Positions 50,882-60,839 of a stretch of DNA of 64,000 nt are shown piece after piece. Each line of letters opens with the position of its first letter. The stretch's first letter is position 1. The translations under genes were made by a program, and so were the position numbers. The notes beneath the pieces were generated by a model that saw nothing but the letters and a program-made list of their open reading frames with translations, ran no database searches and was not told the origin of the DNA. The stretch spans positions 102,482 through 166,481 of the forward strand of contig NZ_ML703254.1 in NCBI RefSeq assembly GCF_008520305.1, in the 5' to 3' direction. Origin of the DNA: Mesorhizobium sp. SARCC-RB16n (GTDB lineage: Bacteria; Pseudomonadota; Alphaproteobacteria; Rhizobiales; Rhizobiaceae).

Positions 50882-51052
50882 ATAGCCACGCGCTCGCGCG
50901 ACAAGGAAAAGAGGCAAGTTGAGTAGTTCCGCGATCTGGCGCGGCAGATCGAAACGGTCAATTCCGAAAAGCCGTTGAATGAGGCACTTAAGAAAGTGGC
51001 GAAGGCGCCGCCGCCAAAAGGCGACAATTCGAAAAAGGCTGGTGATCGGTAA
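50882..51052 (+). pseudogene. Decayed small gene with lost start and in-frame TAG
   Basis: The frame encodes ATRSRDKEKRQVE, a TAG at 50924-50926, then FRDLARQIETVNSEKPLNEA and KKVAKAPPPKGDNSKKAGDR before TAA 51050. Composition is protein-like on both sides of the stop, a GAGGAGCAGG site precedes the expected start, and that start reads ATA. Two lesions suggest a recently inactivated small gene. Confidence 0.5.
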
Positions 51053-51098
51053 TGTGACCCTACGTTATCGACAGGCTGTTAACAGGATAGAGCCTCCC

Positions 51099-51275
51099 TT
51101 ACGGCTCGATAGCGCCTGACTTGCCGGCAAGCCGATCTAGGAGCTTGCGGGATTCCTCGATTACGCGGCGCGTCTCTTCTATGTCTGAGCGCAATTCCTC
51201 AACATGTGCAACCGCCCGTTGCTGATAGAGACGCGCGCTCACATTGAAGTAATCGTGAGGCTCCCACGGTTCCAT
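51099..51275 (-). CDS. 58-residue helical hypothetical protein
   Basis: Starts MEPWEPHDYFNVSARLYQQR and continues with a predicted coiled-coil helix (HVEELRSDIEETRRVIEESR). The helix resembles a segment of the protein at 63399-63767 (SIRGDIAQTRRAIAASHELL). It lies 21 nt downstream of the DUF6894-like gene and is likely cotranscribed. Confidence 0.6.
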   Translation of the reverse strand: MEPWEPHDYFNVSARLYQQRAVAHVEELRSDIEETRRVIEESRKLLDRLAGKSGAIEP

Positions 51276-51296
51276 GGCTCCAGTCTATGCCGTTGT

Positions 51297-51572
51297 TCAG
51301 GCGTGGCTGTCCGGCGATGATAGCGAAGCACACGACGAACGTTCCGCCTCGACATTGAAAACGATGCTCGCTCGAAAAACCGAATCGCCGCCCTCATCGC
51401 GCACCACAATCACCATTTTGTGGTGATCGCCATCTGGAAGCGCATCCCTTGTCATCTCTGCGAGGGCTCTAATCGCTTCATACCTGACAGCGGGAATGTG
51501 CTGACACCCCTTGCCCTCATAGTCGTGGAAAATGGTTCCGTTGTCATCGACGTCGAAACCATAGAGCGCCAT
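51297..51572 (-). CDS. DUF6894-like protein with C-terminal extension
   Basis: A 91-residue protein (MALYGFDVDDNGTIFHDYEG, then AIRALAEMTRDALPD) related in pattern to the protein at 4636-4872. GGAG lies 7 nt before ATG 51572; the frame upstream to 51770 lacks a start signal. No EcfG promoter was found. Confidence 0.68.
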   Translation of the reverse strand: MALYGFDVDDNGTIFHDYEGKGCQHIPAVRYEAIRALAEMTRDALPDGDHHKMVIVVRDEGGDSVFRASIVFNVEAERSSCASLSSPDSHA

Positions 51573-51799
51573 CGCGGAACTCCAGGAGAATAGTCCGGCC
51601 TGCTCGCGAGTGACGCAGGAGTTCGCAGGCCGGACCATCTGCCGGCTTTTGAGGGACTGGCCGGTGACTGTTAGAACGTGCGCCCTAGCGGGCCTGGGCG
51701 CAATGGCATGTCCGAAGGCGTACAAATTCCGTGCCGACCTGTCATCGACAGAATCCGGTTGAGTATACAATCGCCGGCCTTAACGTCCTCTACGGATGA

Positions 51800-52738
51800 T
51801 TAAGAAAGGTTGATTGCGACGTTGCGCAGCAGCGCAACGGATTTCCGCATTCCTTCCATCGGGGTCAGCATCATGTCCTCGTGCTCGATTGACAAGACGT
51901 CGTCGTAGCCGACCTGCTTGAGCGCGGTACAGAACTGCCGCCACCAGGTCTCACCGTGACCGTAACCGAGTGTGATGTAATTCCAGGCTCGTTCGGCATA
52001 TAGGTTTGGTGGACGTGGATCCAGCGTGCCGTCGATGGCCGCGGCGATGGGCTCGATCCGTGTATCCTTGGCGTGGACATAGTAGATTGCCGAGGCGAGC
52101 GTGCGAACGGCGGCAATCGGATCCGCCCCCATCCACAGCGGGTGACTGGGATCATAGTTGGCGCCGACCGTCTCTCCGACAGCGTTACGCAGCTTGAACA
52201 AAGTCTGGACATTGTACACGGCCTGATGTCCATGCAGTTCCAGGCATAGTTTGTGAATGCCGAGGTTGTTGGAAAACGCGACGAGGTCGCGCCAGTAGGG
52301 AATTATCCGCTCTTCCCACTGGTAGCGCTGGATCTCGAGGCATTCCGGTGGCCAATCGGTGATGATCCAGTTCGGGTGAGCGTCACCTGGTCCGCCCGGC
52401 AGGCCCGACATCATGACTACACGATCGATCTCCATCAGGCCGGCCAGCCGAATGGTGTCCTGTGTCACGCCATGATGGACCTTCCCATGCGGACCCGGGT
52501 GCAGCGGATTGCCCGAGCAGTTGAGCGCTGCAATCGTCAGCCCGTGATCCCGGATCTTGGCGACGAACTCCTTGCGCGTGGCAGCGCTCGCGAGCATGGC
52601 CTGCAGATTGATGTGGGGCGCCGACGACCAGTTGCCGCAGGCGAACTCCAATGTCTGAAGTCCAAGTTCGGCCGCGGCGGCTAACATCTGGTCGAATGAG
52701 AGGTCGCCGAGGCTGTCCGTAATCATCCCGATCTTCAT
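51800..52738 (-). CDS. Sugar phosphate isomerase/epimerase (TIM barrel)
   Basis: A 312-residue xylose-isomerase-like TIM barrel. Metal-binding side chains are expected in LCLELHGHQ, NYDPSHPLWMG, YYVHAKDTR and LSIEHEDMM. Together with the Gfo/Idh dehydrogenase 25 nt upstream and the IolE-like gene at 58015, it suggests isomerisation or dehydration of an inositol or inosose derivative. AGGAG precedes ATG 52738. Last gene of the operon. Confidence 0.86.
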   Translation of the reverse strand: MKIGMITDSLGDLSFDQMLAAAAELGLQTLEFACGNWSSAPHINLQAMLASAATRKEFVAKIRDHGLTIAALNCSGNPLHPGPHGKVHHGVTQDTIRLAGLMEIDRVVMMSGLPGGPGDAHPNWIITDWPPECLEIQRYQWEERIIPYWRDLVAFSNNLGIHKLCLELHGHQAVYNVQTLFKLRNAVGETVGANYDPSHPLWMGADPIAAVRTLASAIYYVHAKDTRIEPIAAAIDGTLDPRPPNLYAERAWNYITLGYGHGETWWRQFCTALKQVGYDDVLSIEHEDMMLTPMEGMRKSVALLRNVAINLS

Positions 52739-52763
52739 CTGGAAGCTCCTCCTGTCGATTGTA

Positions 52764-53756
52764 CTAAAATCTGACGGTCTCGAACCTGCCCGACTTGGCG
52801 GAGGCAAGCGCTGCCTCGCACAGGATCATGGCCTTGCGGCCGTCGCTTGCCGTGACGTCGGGCCGTCGCCCTGTTTCGACGCAGCTGATGAAATGATCGA
52901 TCTCGGCGGCATAGGACTCGGCATAGCGCTCAACGAAGAAGTAATAGGGCTTGTCGCGCGATGTCGCCTTTGCGCCTGATATCTCGACCGATGTCGGCAG
53001 TCTGTTGCCGGCCCGCAGCATCCCATCCGCGCCATGTACCTCGATGCGCTGGTCGTAGCCGTAGGCCGCCCTGACGCTGTTGTTGATGTGACATTGCCGG
53101 CCGGACGCGGTGCGCAGCACGAACATCGCGGTGTCATAGTCCCCCAGCTTGGCATATTGCGGCGCGACAAGTGACGACCCGGTCGCGAAGAGCTTGACCG
53201 GCTCCTCGCCCAACAGGTTTCGTGCCATGTCGAAGTCGTGGATGGTCATCTCCCGGAAGACGCCCCCTCCTCCAGCCAGCGCTTCCTCGGTTTCCGGTTC
53301 GGGATCCCGGCTGGTGATGATGACCTGTTCAACGGCGCCGATCTCGCCTTGCGCCAGGCGCGCCTTCAGCGCCCGAAAACTCGGGTCGAACCGACGGTTG
53401 AACCCGATCTGAAACGGCACACCTGCCTTCTCGACAGCCGCCAGGCATTGGTCCGTGCGCTCGAGATCAAGATCGATCGGCTTTTCGCAGAAGATCGCCT
53501 TGCCGTTGGCGGCCGCGGCCATGGCCAGATCCGCATGCGTTCTCGTTGCCGAAGCGATGAACACCATGCGGATCGATGGGTCATTCATCACGATCTGGGT
53601 ATCGGCGATCTCGGCTCCTGTCAGGGCAGAGACCTTCGAGGCCGCCTCGGTGTTCGGATCGACGATGTAGCGCAGGCGCACGCGGGGATGGCGCGCCAGA
53701 TTGCCTGCGTGCACCTGGCCGATGAGGCCCGCTCCAAATAGACAGACATCGATCAT
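52764..53756 (-). CDS. Gfo/Idh/MocA dehydrogenase (inositol 2-dehydrogenase-like)
   Basis: A 330-residue NAD-dependent oxidoreductase. The N-terminal Rossmann motif is LFGAGLIGQVHAGN, EKPIDLDLE contains the conserved Lys, and the C-terminal catalytic region includes GGGVFREMTIHDFDMAR. Very close to IolG/IdhA; MocA of rhizopine catabolism belongs to the same superfamily. It would oxidise the imported cyclitol. Confidence 0.88.
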   Translation of the reverse strand: MIDVCLFGAGLIGQVHAGNLARHPRVRLRYIVDPNTEAASKVSALTGAEIADTQIVMNDPSIRMVFIASATRTHADLAMAAAANGKAIFCEKPIDLDLERTDQCLAAVEKAGVPFQIGFNRRFDPSFRALKARLAQGEIGAVEQVIITSRDPEPETEEALAGGGGVFREMTIHDFDMARNLLGEEPVKLFATGSSLVAPQYAKLGDYDTAMFVLRTASGRQCHINNSVRAAYGYDQRIEVHGADGMLRAGNRLPTSVEISGAKATSRDKPYYFFVERYAESYAAEIDHFISCVETGRRPDVTASDGRKAMILCEAALASAKSGRFETVRF

Positions 53757-53850
53757 GCGTTTGATTTCCCTGAAACGCCACGTGGTGCCGAGCTGCCATG
53801 TTCGTGGCCGAGGCGACTTGATTGAGGTGGGTGGCTGCCGGGTCGCGTCG

Positions 53851-54669
53851 TCATTTCACGGCTCCCATGGTCAGCCCGCGAACCAGATGGCGCTGCACCA
53901 GCAGCGCGAAGAAGACGATCGGCAACGCGCCGATGACGCCGGCCGCCGACATCGAGGCCCAGTCGGTGTCAATGCGGCCGATCAGCGTGGCGGTGCCGCG
54001 CGGCATCGTCATCGCCCGGGGCGTGGCCGTCAGAGCCAGCGCGAACAGGAATTCATTGAAGGTGACCAGCACGGCAAAGATGGCGGTCGCGGCGAGGCCG
54101 GGTGCCGCCAGCGGTAAGGTGATGCGCCGGAACGCACCGAAACGGGAATCGCCGTCGACCATGGCGGCTTCCTCGAGATCCACGGGGATCTCCCGAAAGA
54201 AGCTCTCCATCATCCAGACGCAGAAGGTGATGTTGAACGCGGTGTAGGTGGCGATCAAACCCACCCAGCTGTCGAGCAGGCCGAGCTTGAGCATCAGCAG
54301 GTAGACCGGGATCAGGATGACGACCGGCGGCACGATGCGCAGCGTCAGCAGGAACAATCCGATCTTGCGCTCCATCGCGAAAGGCAGGCGAAAGCGCGCG
54401 ATCGCATAGGCGCCCATCGCGCCGGCCACCAGGGCGATCGCAACGGAGAAGAACGTCACCACCAGCGAGTTGGTCAGATAGGCGCCAAACTGCTTCTGCG
54501 TGAACAGCTTGACGTAATTGTCCAGTGTCGGAACATGCGGATAAAGCGTGCCTTCCTGGGTGATTTCGCGATTGGACTTCAGCGATGTCGAGACCAGCCA
54601 GTAGATGGGCAACAGCACGATGGCCAGCACCGCGCTCATCACCCCGATGCGGGTCAGATGACTGTTCAT
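53851..54669 (-). CDS. CUT1 ABC sugar transporter permease (MalG-type)
   Basis: A 272-residue inner-membrane protein with about six membrane segments and the EAA loop (EIPVDLEEAAMVDGDSRFGAF) that contacts the ATPase. Overlaps the other permease by 4 nt (54666-54669). A TMPRGTATLIG segment near the end is typical of MalG. Confidence 0.9.
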   Translation of the reverse strand: MNSHLTRIGVMSAVLAIVLLPIYWLVSTSLKSNREITQEGTLYPHVPTLDNYVKLFTQKQFGAYLTNSLVVTFFSVAIALVAGAMGAYAIARFRLPFAMERKIGLFLLTLRIVPPVVILIPVYLLMLKLGLLDSWVGLIATYTAFNITFCVWMMESFFREIPVDLEEAAMVDGDSRFGAFRRITLPLAAPGLAATAIFAVLVTFNEFLFALALTATPRAMTMPRGTATLIGRIDTDWASMSAAGVIGALPIVFFALLVQRHLVRGLTMGAVK

Positions 54670-55559
54670 GATGCGTCCACCCTGCGCAAAAGCCTCACGG
54701 CGCTGAAGGCCAGCGCAAGCACGACCAGTCCGATCGTGACGAAAAGTGCTGCCGCATAGCCCGTCTGCTGGAACTTGAAGGCAGTGTCGTAGCCATAGAT
54801 CGAGACCAGCCGCGTCGCCTCGCCCGGTCCGCCCCGGGTGAGCACGAACACCTGGTCGAACGTGCCGAAGGCGTCGATCGTTCGAAGCACGATCGCGATC
54901 GCCAGCACGGGCCGCATCATCGGAAAGGTCAAGTCGGCAAACACCCGCCAGTTGCCGGCGCCGTCGACGCGGGCGGCCTCGAAGGGTTCGTGCGGCAGCG
55001 ACTGCAGGCCGGCCAGGAGGATCAGGAACATCAATGGCGTCCATTCCCAGACATCGAGAACGACAAGGCCGAAGAAGGCCTTGACGGGGCTGCCGAGGAT
55101 TTGCACCTGGCCGCCGCCCGTCCACTCAGAGATTGCCGTCAGCATACCGGCGTCGCTGGCATAGATCAGCCTGAAGACGATGGCGACGACGACCGGCGTG
55201 ATCACCATCGGGATGATCAGAATCGTCCTGAGCAAGCGGATGCCACGAAATTCGCGCAGGCAGAAGAGCGCCAGGGCAAAGCCCAGGATCGCCTCGAAGG
55301 TGACCGACAGGGCGACGAATTCGATCGTCACCCAGAGCGCGTTCAGAAACTGCGGATCGCTCCATAGCTTGATGTAGTTCTGCATGCCGACATCGGCGAC
55401 GACCGACCCATAGCGATAGGCCTTGGTGCTGGCGCGCAGGCCGTCCCACAAGGGATAGACGAGCACGCCGAGCACGATCAACAGGCCCGGCGCCAGCATC
55501 AGATAAGGGAGGGCGAGGTCGAGCCCCGCCCCCTGCAGACGGTATTTGCGGCTCCGCAT
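54666..55559 (-). CDS. CUT1 ABC sugar transporter permease (MalF-type)
   Basis: A 297-residue inner-membrane protein with six predicted membrane segments and an EAA loop (SLPHEPFEAARVDGAGNWRVF). It pairs with the MalG-type permease. ATG 55559 lies 14 nt after the stop of the binding-protein gene. Confidence 0.9.
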   Translation of the reverse strand: MRSRKYRLQGAGLDLALPYLMLAPGLLIVLGVLVYPLWDGLRASTKAYRYGSVVADVGMQNYIKLWSDPQFLNALWVTIEFVALSVTFEAILGFALALFCLREFRGIRLLRTILIIPMVITPVVVAIVFRLIYASDAGMLTAISEWTGGGQVQILGSPVKAFFGLVVLDVWEWTPLMFLILLAGLQSLPHEPFEAARVDGAGNWRVFADLTFPMMRPVLAIAIVLRTIDAFGTFDQVFVLTRGGPGEATRLVSIYGYDTAFKFQQTGYAAALFVTIGLVVLALAFSAVRLLRRVDAS

Positions 55560-55573
55560 CCCGCCATTTCCCA

Positions 55574-56893
55574 CTAGTAGTAGCCGACCGAAGACAAGTA
55601 GTCCTTGACCTGCTTGGCGGCATTGTCCAATGCCGCGCCGCCACCCGAGCCGGCCTGCAGCGCCTTGTTGAGTTCGATGCCGAGTAGTTCCTCGACCTTG
55701 GCCCAGTCGGGCGTGCGCGGGCGCGGCAGCGCGCCGGCGTCGAGCTGCTGCAAGGCAACAGGGATCAGCCGGTTGCCTGGCTTGGCAATGCCGAAGGCGC
55801 TGCGCTTGACCGGAATGGAACCTGCTTCCGAGAGCTTGGCCTGGATGTCGGCGCTGACATACCACTTCAGGAATTCGACCGAATTGGCCTTGTTGGGCGC
55901 CGATTTCGGAATGCCGGCGATGAAGATGCCCATCTGGGCGATCGCCGCGGTCTGCTTCGGCACGATGCCGAAATCGAGCTTGCCCGCCACCTTGGTCTGT
56001 GTCGGATCGTCGGCCTTCAGCGCATTGCCGGAATACTGGATGATGGCGCCTGCTTCGCCGCCCAGGATCGCCGCACCTTCCTGGTCCGAGTCGAATTCGA
56101 CGACGCCGCTCGGCGCGTTCTGCTTCATGGTGCCGACGAAGAATTCGGCGGAGGCCTTGCCTTCGGCGGAATTGAAGACCGGGTTCCATTTGTCGTCGAA
56201 GAAGGAGCCACCAAATGACAGGAAGACCGGGTACCAGCTGGTCACGATCGGATTCCCGGAAACGCCGCGGAACACGACCGGATATTTGATCTTGCCCGCT
56301 GCCACGCCTTCCTTGCCCTTGGCGATGACCTCGTCCCAGGTTTTCGGCGCGCCGCTCGTGTAGACATCGTTGCGGTAGGTCAGCGTCTGCAGATCGCCGA
56401 CGAACGGCACGCAGATCAGCGTCGGCGCGGCAGTTTCAAAACCCTTCACGCGCGGCCCTTTCTGGGGCGGCCAGTAGCCCATGTCGATCATCGAGCCGAT
56501 CCAATCCTTGTCGCCGCCGTCGATGCCGGCCGCGCCGAGATTCTCAAGCACATTGGCCGCGCCGAACTGCGGCACCCATGGATCGTCGAGAAGGTAGAGA
56601 TCGTACTGGCCGGCGCTGTTCTTGGCGTCGGCGAACCACTTCTCCAGCGTCACGCCGTATTCATCCTCCAGGAATTCGATATCGAAGCCGGCATCCTTGG
56701 CCAGCGGGATGATCTTCTGCTTGAACGGCGTCAGGCCGCCATCGGCGAAAGCGCCGATGATCACCTTCTTGCCGGCCGCGCTCGCCGGGACGGGCAGGCC
56801 GATTGCGGTAAGGGCGGTGGTGGCAAGCGCCAGGCCAAGTCCTCCCTTGAGTACGGAGCGGCGAGTAAGTCTGCTTCTGCTGGACTGCGTCAT
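55574..56893 (-). CDS. Extracellular solute-binding protein (Tat-exported, family 1)
   Basis: A 439-residue periplasmic substrate-binding protein. A twin-arginine-type signal (LTRRSVLKGGLGLALATTAL) and cut site near ASAAG precede a type I-family sugar-binding fold. Some relatives bind cyclitols or oligosaccharides; the ligand here is inferred from the operon to be an inositol-like sugar. The start is ATG 56893 with GGAG upstream. Confidence 0.9.
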   Translation of the reverse strand: MTQSSRSRLTRRSVLKGGLGLALATTALTAIGLPVPASAAGKKVIIGAFADGGLTPFKQKIIPLAKDAGFDIEFLEDEYGVTLEKWFADAKNSAGQYDLYLLDDPWVPQFGAANVLENLGAAGIDGGDKDWIGSMIDMGYWPPQKGPRVKGFETAAPTLICVPFVGDLQTLTYRNDVYTSGAPKTWDEVIAKGKEGVAAGKIKYPVVFRGVSGNPIVTSWYPVFLSFGGSFFDDKWNPVFNSAEGKASAEFFVGTMKQNAPSGVVEFDSDQEGAAILGGEAGAIIQYSGNALKADDPTQTKVAGKLDFGIVPKQTAAIAQMGIFIAGIPKSAPNKANSVEFLKWYVSADIQAKLSEAGSIPVKRSAFGIAKPGNRLIPVALQQLDAGALPRPRTPDWAKVEELLGIELNKALQAGSGGGAALDNAAKQVKDYLSSVGYY

Positions 56894-56894
56894 T

Positions 56895-57986
56895 TCACTC
56901 TCCATCACTGTTGACCCTGTGGACGGCCGTCAGGCCGGCCGAATTGAAGAAGCATGCGTTCGACACATCAAAAGTGACCGCGATGTTGGCGCCGACCGCG
57001 CCCCTGAAGTCGCGGCCAGCGCGGACAGAGACATTGCCGCCGCCAAGGCGGACGTTGACCAACGTCTCGTTGCCCATGGGTTCGACGACATAGATCTCGC
57101 CGGGCAGTGCGTTGGGCGCGCCTGGCTCTGAAACGCTCATGTCTTCCGGCCGCAGGCCGGTCTCGACCACTTGCGCCGCGCGGCACGCCGCAAGCCGGGC
57201 GGCGGGAATCGCAACCGGAGTTCCGCCGATCGCGATGCCTTGGTCGGCCAGTATGACTGGAAGGATGTTCATCGGTGGATTGCCGACGAAGGTGGCGACG
57301 AAACGGTTGGCCGGGCGGTCGTATATGTCGGTTGGCGCCGCCATCTGCTGCAGCTCCCCGCCGTGCATCACCGCGACGAAGTCCGCCATGGTCAAGGCCT
57401 CGACCTGGTCGTGGGTGACATAGAGGGTGGTTGCGCCGAGCCGCTGGCAAAGCCGCTTGATCTCGCCGCGCATGGTCAAGCGCAACCTTGCGTCCAGGTT
57501 CGACAGCGGCTCGTCCATGAGGAAGGCCGCGGGATCGCGAACGATTGCGCGCGCTAGCGCCACGCGCTGCCTCTGGCCACCGGAGAGCTGGCGCGGCAGG
57601 CGATCAAGCAGGTGCCCGATCTCGAGAACCGCCGCGACCTCGTCGATCTTGACGCGACGCTCGGCATCCGGCATGCCGCGGATCCACAAGGGATAGCCGA
57701 TGTTCTCGCCGACCGTCATTTGCGGATAGAGCGCGTAACTCTGGAAGACCATGGCGATATCGCGGTCGCGCGGCTGCAGCCGGGTAACGTCACGCTCGCC
57801 GATGAAGAGCTTGCCGGCGCTCGGCATGTCGAGACCGGCAAGGACGCGCAACGCCGTCGTCTTGCCGCAACCCGAAGGACCGAGCAGGGCCAGGAACATG
57901 TGGTCGGGGACGGCAAGGTCAAGTGAACGCAAGACGTTCAGCGCGCCATAGTTCTTGACCACACTTTGGTAAAGGACAGAACTCAT
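56895..57986 (-). CDS. ABC sugar transporter ATP-binding protein (UgpC/MalK type)
   Basis: A 363-residue ATPase: Walker [14 protein letters not shown] loop [11 protein letters not shown], signature [14 protein letters not shown], Walker [14 protein letters not shown] and the switch His in YVTHDQVEA. The C-terminal TOBE/MalK regulatory domain is complete. Immediately upstream (1 nt gap) of the binding-protein gene. Confidence 0.93.
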   Translation of the reverse strand: MSSVLYQSVVKNYGALNVLRSLDLAVPDHMFLALLGPSGCGKTTALRVLAGLDMPSAGKLFIGERDVTRLQPRDRDIAMVFQSYALYPQMTVGENIGYPLWIRGMPDAERRVKIDEVAAVLEIGHLLDRLPRQLSGGQRQRVALARAIVRDPAAFLMDEPLSNLDARLRLTMRGEIKRLCQRLGATTLYVTHDQVEALTMADFVAVMHGGELQQMAAPTDIYDRPANRFVATFVGNPPMNILPVILADQGIAIGGTPVAIPAARLAACRAAQVVETGLRPEDMSVSEPGAPNALPGEIYVVEPMGNETLVNVRLGGGNVSVRAGRDFRGAVGANIAVTFDVSNACFFNSAGLTAVHRVNSDGE

Positions 57987-58014
57987 TGCCGCTCCCCGGC
58001 GCGCCGTAAGTGTA

Positions 58015-58923
58015 TCAGGTCTCCCGTTCCTTGACCTCGAAACCGGCATTGAGGGCCAGATCGCGCAGGTTGCGATAGCCCATCGTCGCATAGGTGAGCG
58101 GGTGGGCCTTGGCCGGATCCTGTTCGGCCTCGACCACCAGCCAGCCGGCATAGCCATTGTCGGCGAGCAGCCGCAAAAGCGTCAAATAGTCGATGGACCC
58201 ATCTCCGGGCACGGTGAAGATGCCTTCCATCACCGCGCCCATGAAGCTCATATCCAGGGCGCGAGCGCGCTTCAGCACATCCGGTCGCACATCCTTGCAG
58301 TGCACGTGGACGACGCGGCCGACATGCCGCCGCAGCAACGTCTCGGGATCGCCGCCGGAAAACACGCAATGGCCGGTGTCATAGAGGAGGCCGACGGCTT
58401 GCCCTGAGCCGGCCATCAGCCTGCCGATCTCGTGATCCGTCTCGACGATGGTGCCCATGTGGTGGTGAAAGGCCATGCCAACGCCAAAATCGGCGAACCG
58501 TTCAGCCAGTCGCGTTATCTTGTTGCCGTAGGACTTCCACTCGTCGTCGGCAAGCTTGGGACGCTGCGAGATCGGATCGTGAATGGCGCCATGGCGGCCG
58601 CGCGACGTATCGGCGTAGACGACGTGTTTGGCGCCTAGGTCGCGCAGCAGCGTCAAATGCGGCAGGATGGCGTCGAATTCCTCCTCGACTTCCTTTTCGC
58701 AGATCCGACCATCGTACCAGCCCGAGACCAGTTCAAGGCCATGGGTCGCGAGAACCGCGGCCAGCGCCTTGCTGGCACGCGGGAACTTGCCGCCGAGTTC
58801 CGTTCCCGCGTAGCCGGCTTCGGCCGTTTCGGAAAGGCAGACCTCGAGTGGCGTATCCCCGCCGAGTTCGGGCACGTCGTCATTGCTCCAGGTAATCGGA
58901 TTTATGCCTATGCGGACAGCCAT
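58015..58923 (-). CDS. IolE/MocC-like inosose dehydratase
   Basis: A 302-residue TIM-barrel protein (GINPITWSNDDVPELGG start, AFHHHMGTIVET, LLYDTGHCVFSGG, VHCKDVRPDV) very like 2-keto-myo-inositol dehydratase IolE, and MocC of rhizopine catabolism. GAGG places the start at ATG 58923. First gene of the operon, divergent from the MocR-type regulator. Confidence 0.88.
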   Translation of the reverse strand: MAVRIGINPITWSNDDVPELGGDTPLEVCLSETAEAGYAGTELGGKFPRASKALAAVLATHGLELVSGWYDGRICEKEVEEEFDAILPHLTLLRDLGAKHVVYADTSRGRHGAIHDPISQRPKLADDEWKSYGNKITRLAERFADFGVGMAFHHHMGTIVETDHEIGRLMAGSGQAVGLLYDTGHCVFSGGDPETLLRRHVGRVVHVHCKDVRPDVLKRARALDMSFMGAVMEGIFTVPGDGSIDYLTLLRLLADNGYAGWLVVEAEQDPAKAHPLTYATMGYRNLRDLALNAGFEVKERET

Positions 58924-59148
58924 CATCGTTCCTCATCGGACAGGCCGGACCAGTTGCTGGCGCGCCTCCGAAGCCACTCAGGTCGGTGAAGGCGCTTGTG
59001 GTCTGTCTGGGCCCGTTGTCCCCTCTTTCATTTAAGCGCCGATCTGTCTCCATCGCGAGAGCCAGTTCGGTGAGAAGTGAAGGTGCCAGTTTCACTTCGC
59101 GCGCCGCTCATCTAAGCTCGATCCGCTCTCATAGCGCGAGGCTTGTCC

Positions 59149-60627
59149 ATGCAGGTATCGAGGCGAAAGCGCCAAGGCTTTCCGATGGATGCGCTGATCA
59201 TCGATCGGACAATCGATGAACCCATCCATCGCCAGCTCTACAGGCAGATTGCCGCGATGATCCGTGGGCGTCGCCTGGCGCCCGGATCGGAATTGCCATC
59301 GACGCGCGCGCTGGCCGAGGATCTGGGCCTCGCCCGTAATACTATCGTCGGTGCGTATGACCAGTTGGCGACGGAAGGCTATCTTGCAAGCCGGCAGGGC
59401 GCGCGCCCGGTGGTCGTCGACCTGCCCGTGAACTCGACCGATCAAGGCAGCAAACCCGTGGCCACGGCAATCCATCGCCCGCTTTCCAGGCGTGGCGAAA
59501 GCCTGATGCAGCAACCCTTCCATCACGGATCGCCGGGACGCTTTGCCTTTCATCCGGGCATGCCGGACCCGCAAAACTTCCCGTTTGGCGTCTGGGGCAG
59601 GCTGCTCGCACGCCGGGCAACGTTTGGCGCCGACATGTTGTTCGGCACCTATCATGTGACCGGCCTGCCGGCGCTCAAGGAAGCGATTGCCGGCTACCTG
59701 ATCTCGGCCAGGGGGGTGCGGTGTTCTCCCGAACAGATCGTCGTAACGACAGGGGCGCAGGCCGCGTTCGATCTGCTGGCGCGTCTGCTGCTCGATCCCG
59801 GCGACACGGTCTGGCTGGAGGAACCGGGTTATTACGCGGCCAAGGCGACCTTCACCGTCGCTGGCGCCAAAATTGTGCCGCTTGTGGTCGACCGCGATGG
59901 CTGGCAGATGAGCCAGCCCGAGATTTCACCGCGCCTGATCTATGTGACGCCCGCCTGCCAGCATCCCTTGGGGATCACGATGCGCATGGACCAGCGGCTG
60001 CGGTTGTTTGAAATCGCCGAGCGCAACAATTCCTGGATCATCGAAGATGATTTCGACGGCGAGTACAGATTTCAGGGAAGGCCGGTCCCAGCCATACAGA
60101 GCATGGATTACGCTGACCGGGTCATCTATGTCGGCACTTTTGCCAAGTTGCTGTTTCCGGCGCTCAGGCTGGGGTTCATGGTCTTGCCCGCCGCCTTGTG
60201 CGAGGGCATTCCGCATGCGCTGAGCACCACTGGGCAGTTCGCACCCCTCCTGCTGCAGGCGGCGCTGGCCGATTTCATCGATGAAGGCCACATGACCCGC
60301 CACCTCAAGCGCATGCGGCGCATCTACGCCGAGCGCCGGAAGTTTTTCTACGAATTGTGCCAGACCGAACTGGCCGATCACATGACCCTTTCGGCGGCGG
60401 AAGCCGGAATCCAGGTCGTTGCTTCGCTTCACGTAAGTTGCGACGATCGGGCGGTTGTGCAATGCGCCGACAAATTCGGTGTCAACGCATCGCCGCTTTC
60501 GAAATATTACTGGGCATCGTCCGGCAATGGTCTGGTGCTTGGCTATGCCGCCTGCAACAGGGCCGAGAGCGAAGCGGGTATCCGACGCCTGCGCCAGGCT
60601 ATCGAGCACGTGCGGAGTTTGTCATGA
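59149..60627 (+). CDS. MocR/PdxR-type transcriptional regulator (GntR-aminotransferase fusion)
   Basis: A 492-residue regulator. The N-terminal GntR winged helix (PSTRALAEDLGLARNTIVGAY) is joined to a fold-type I aminotransferase-like domain with the PLP Lys in GTFAKLLFPALRLG. ATG 59149 has GAGG 7 nt upstream. It is divergent from the sugar operon across 225 bp and probably controls it. MocR itself was named from a rhizopine locus. Confidence 0.9.
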   Translation: MQVSRRKRQGFPMDALIIDRTIDEPIHRQLYRQIAAMIRGRRLAPGSELPSTRALAEDLGLARNTIVGAYDQLATEGYLASRQGARPVVVDLPVNSTDQGSKPVATAIHRPLSRRGESLMQQPFHHGSPGRFAFHPGMPDPQNFPFGVWGRLLARRATFGADMLFGTYHVTGLPALKEAIAGYLISARGVRCSPEQIVVTTGAQAAFDLLARLLLDPGDTVWLEEPGYYAAKATFTVAGAKIVPLVVDRDGWQMSQPEISPRLIYVTPACQHPLGITMRMDQRLRLFEIAERNNSWIIEDDFDGEYRFQGRPVPAIQSMDYADRVIYVGTFAKLLFPALRLGFMVLPAALCEGIPHALSTTGQFAPLLLQAALADFIDEGHMTRHLKRMRRIYAERRKFFYELCQTELADHMTLSAAEAGIQVVASLHVSCDDRAVVQCADKFGVNASPLSKYYWASSGNGLVLGYAACNRAESEAGIRRLRQAIEHVRSLS

Positions 60628-60839
60628 GCCCGACTGCCTGCCATAAAGCGGTGGTTGCCCCTCGACATCGGCATCGAGCAAGCATCACCTCGAAATCCTC
60701 AGCCGTGGTTGCCGAACTTGGCTACGACTTGAGTATCATCTGAGAACCATCCTTGAGGCCGCGGGCCGATCGCGCCAAGCTGCGGCATTGCGACGGAACG
60801 GCGGCAGAGCAAATGCCGAGCGGCGGATTACGCAGCATT

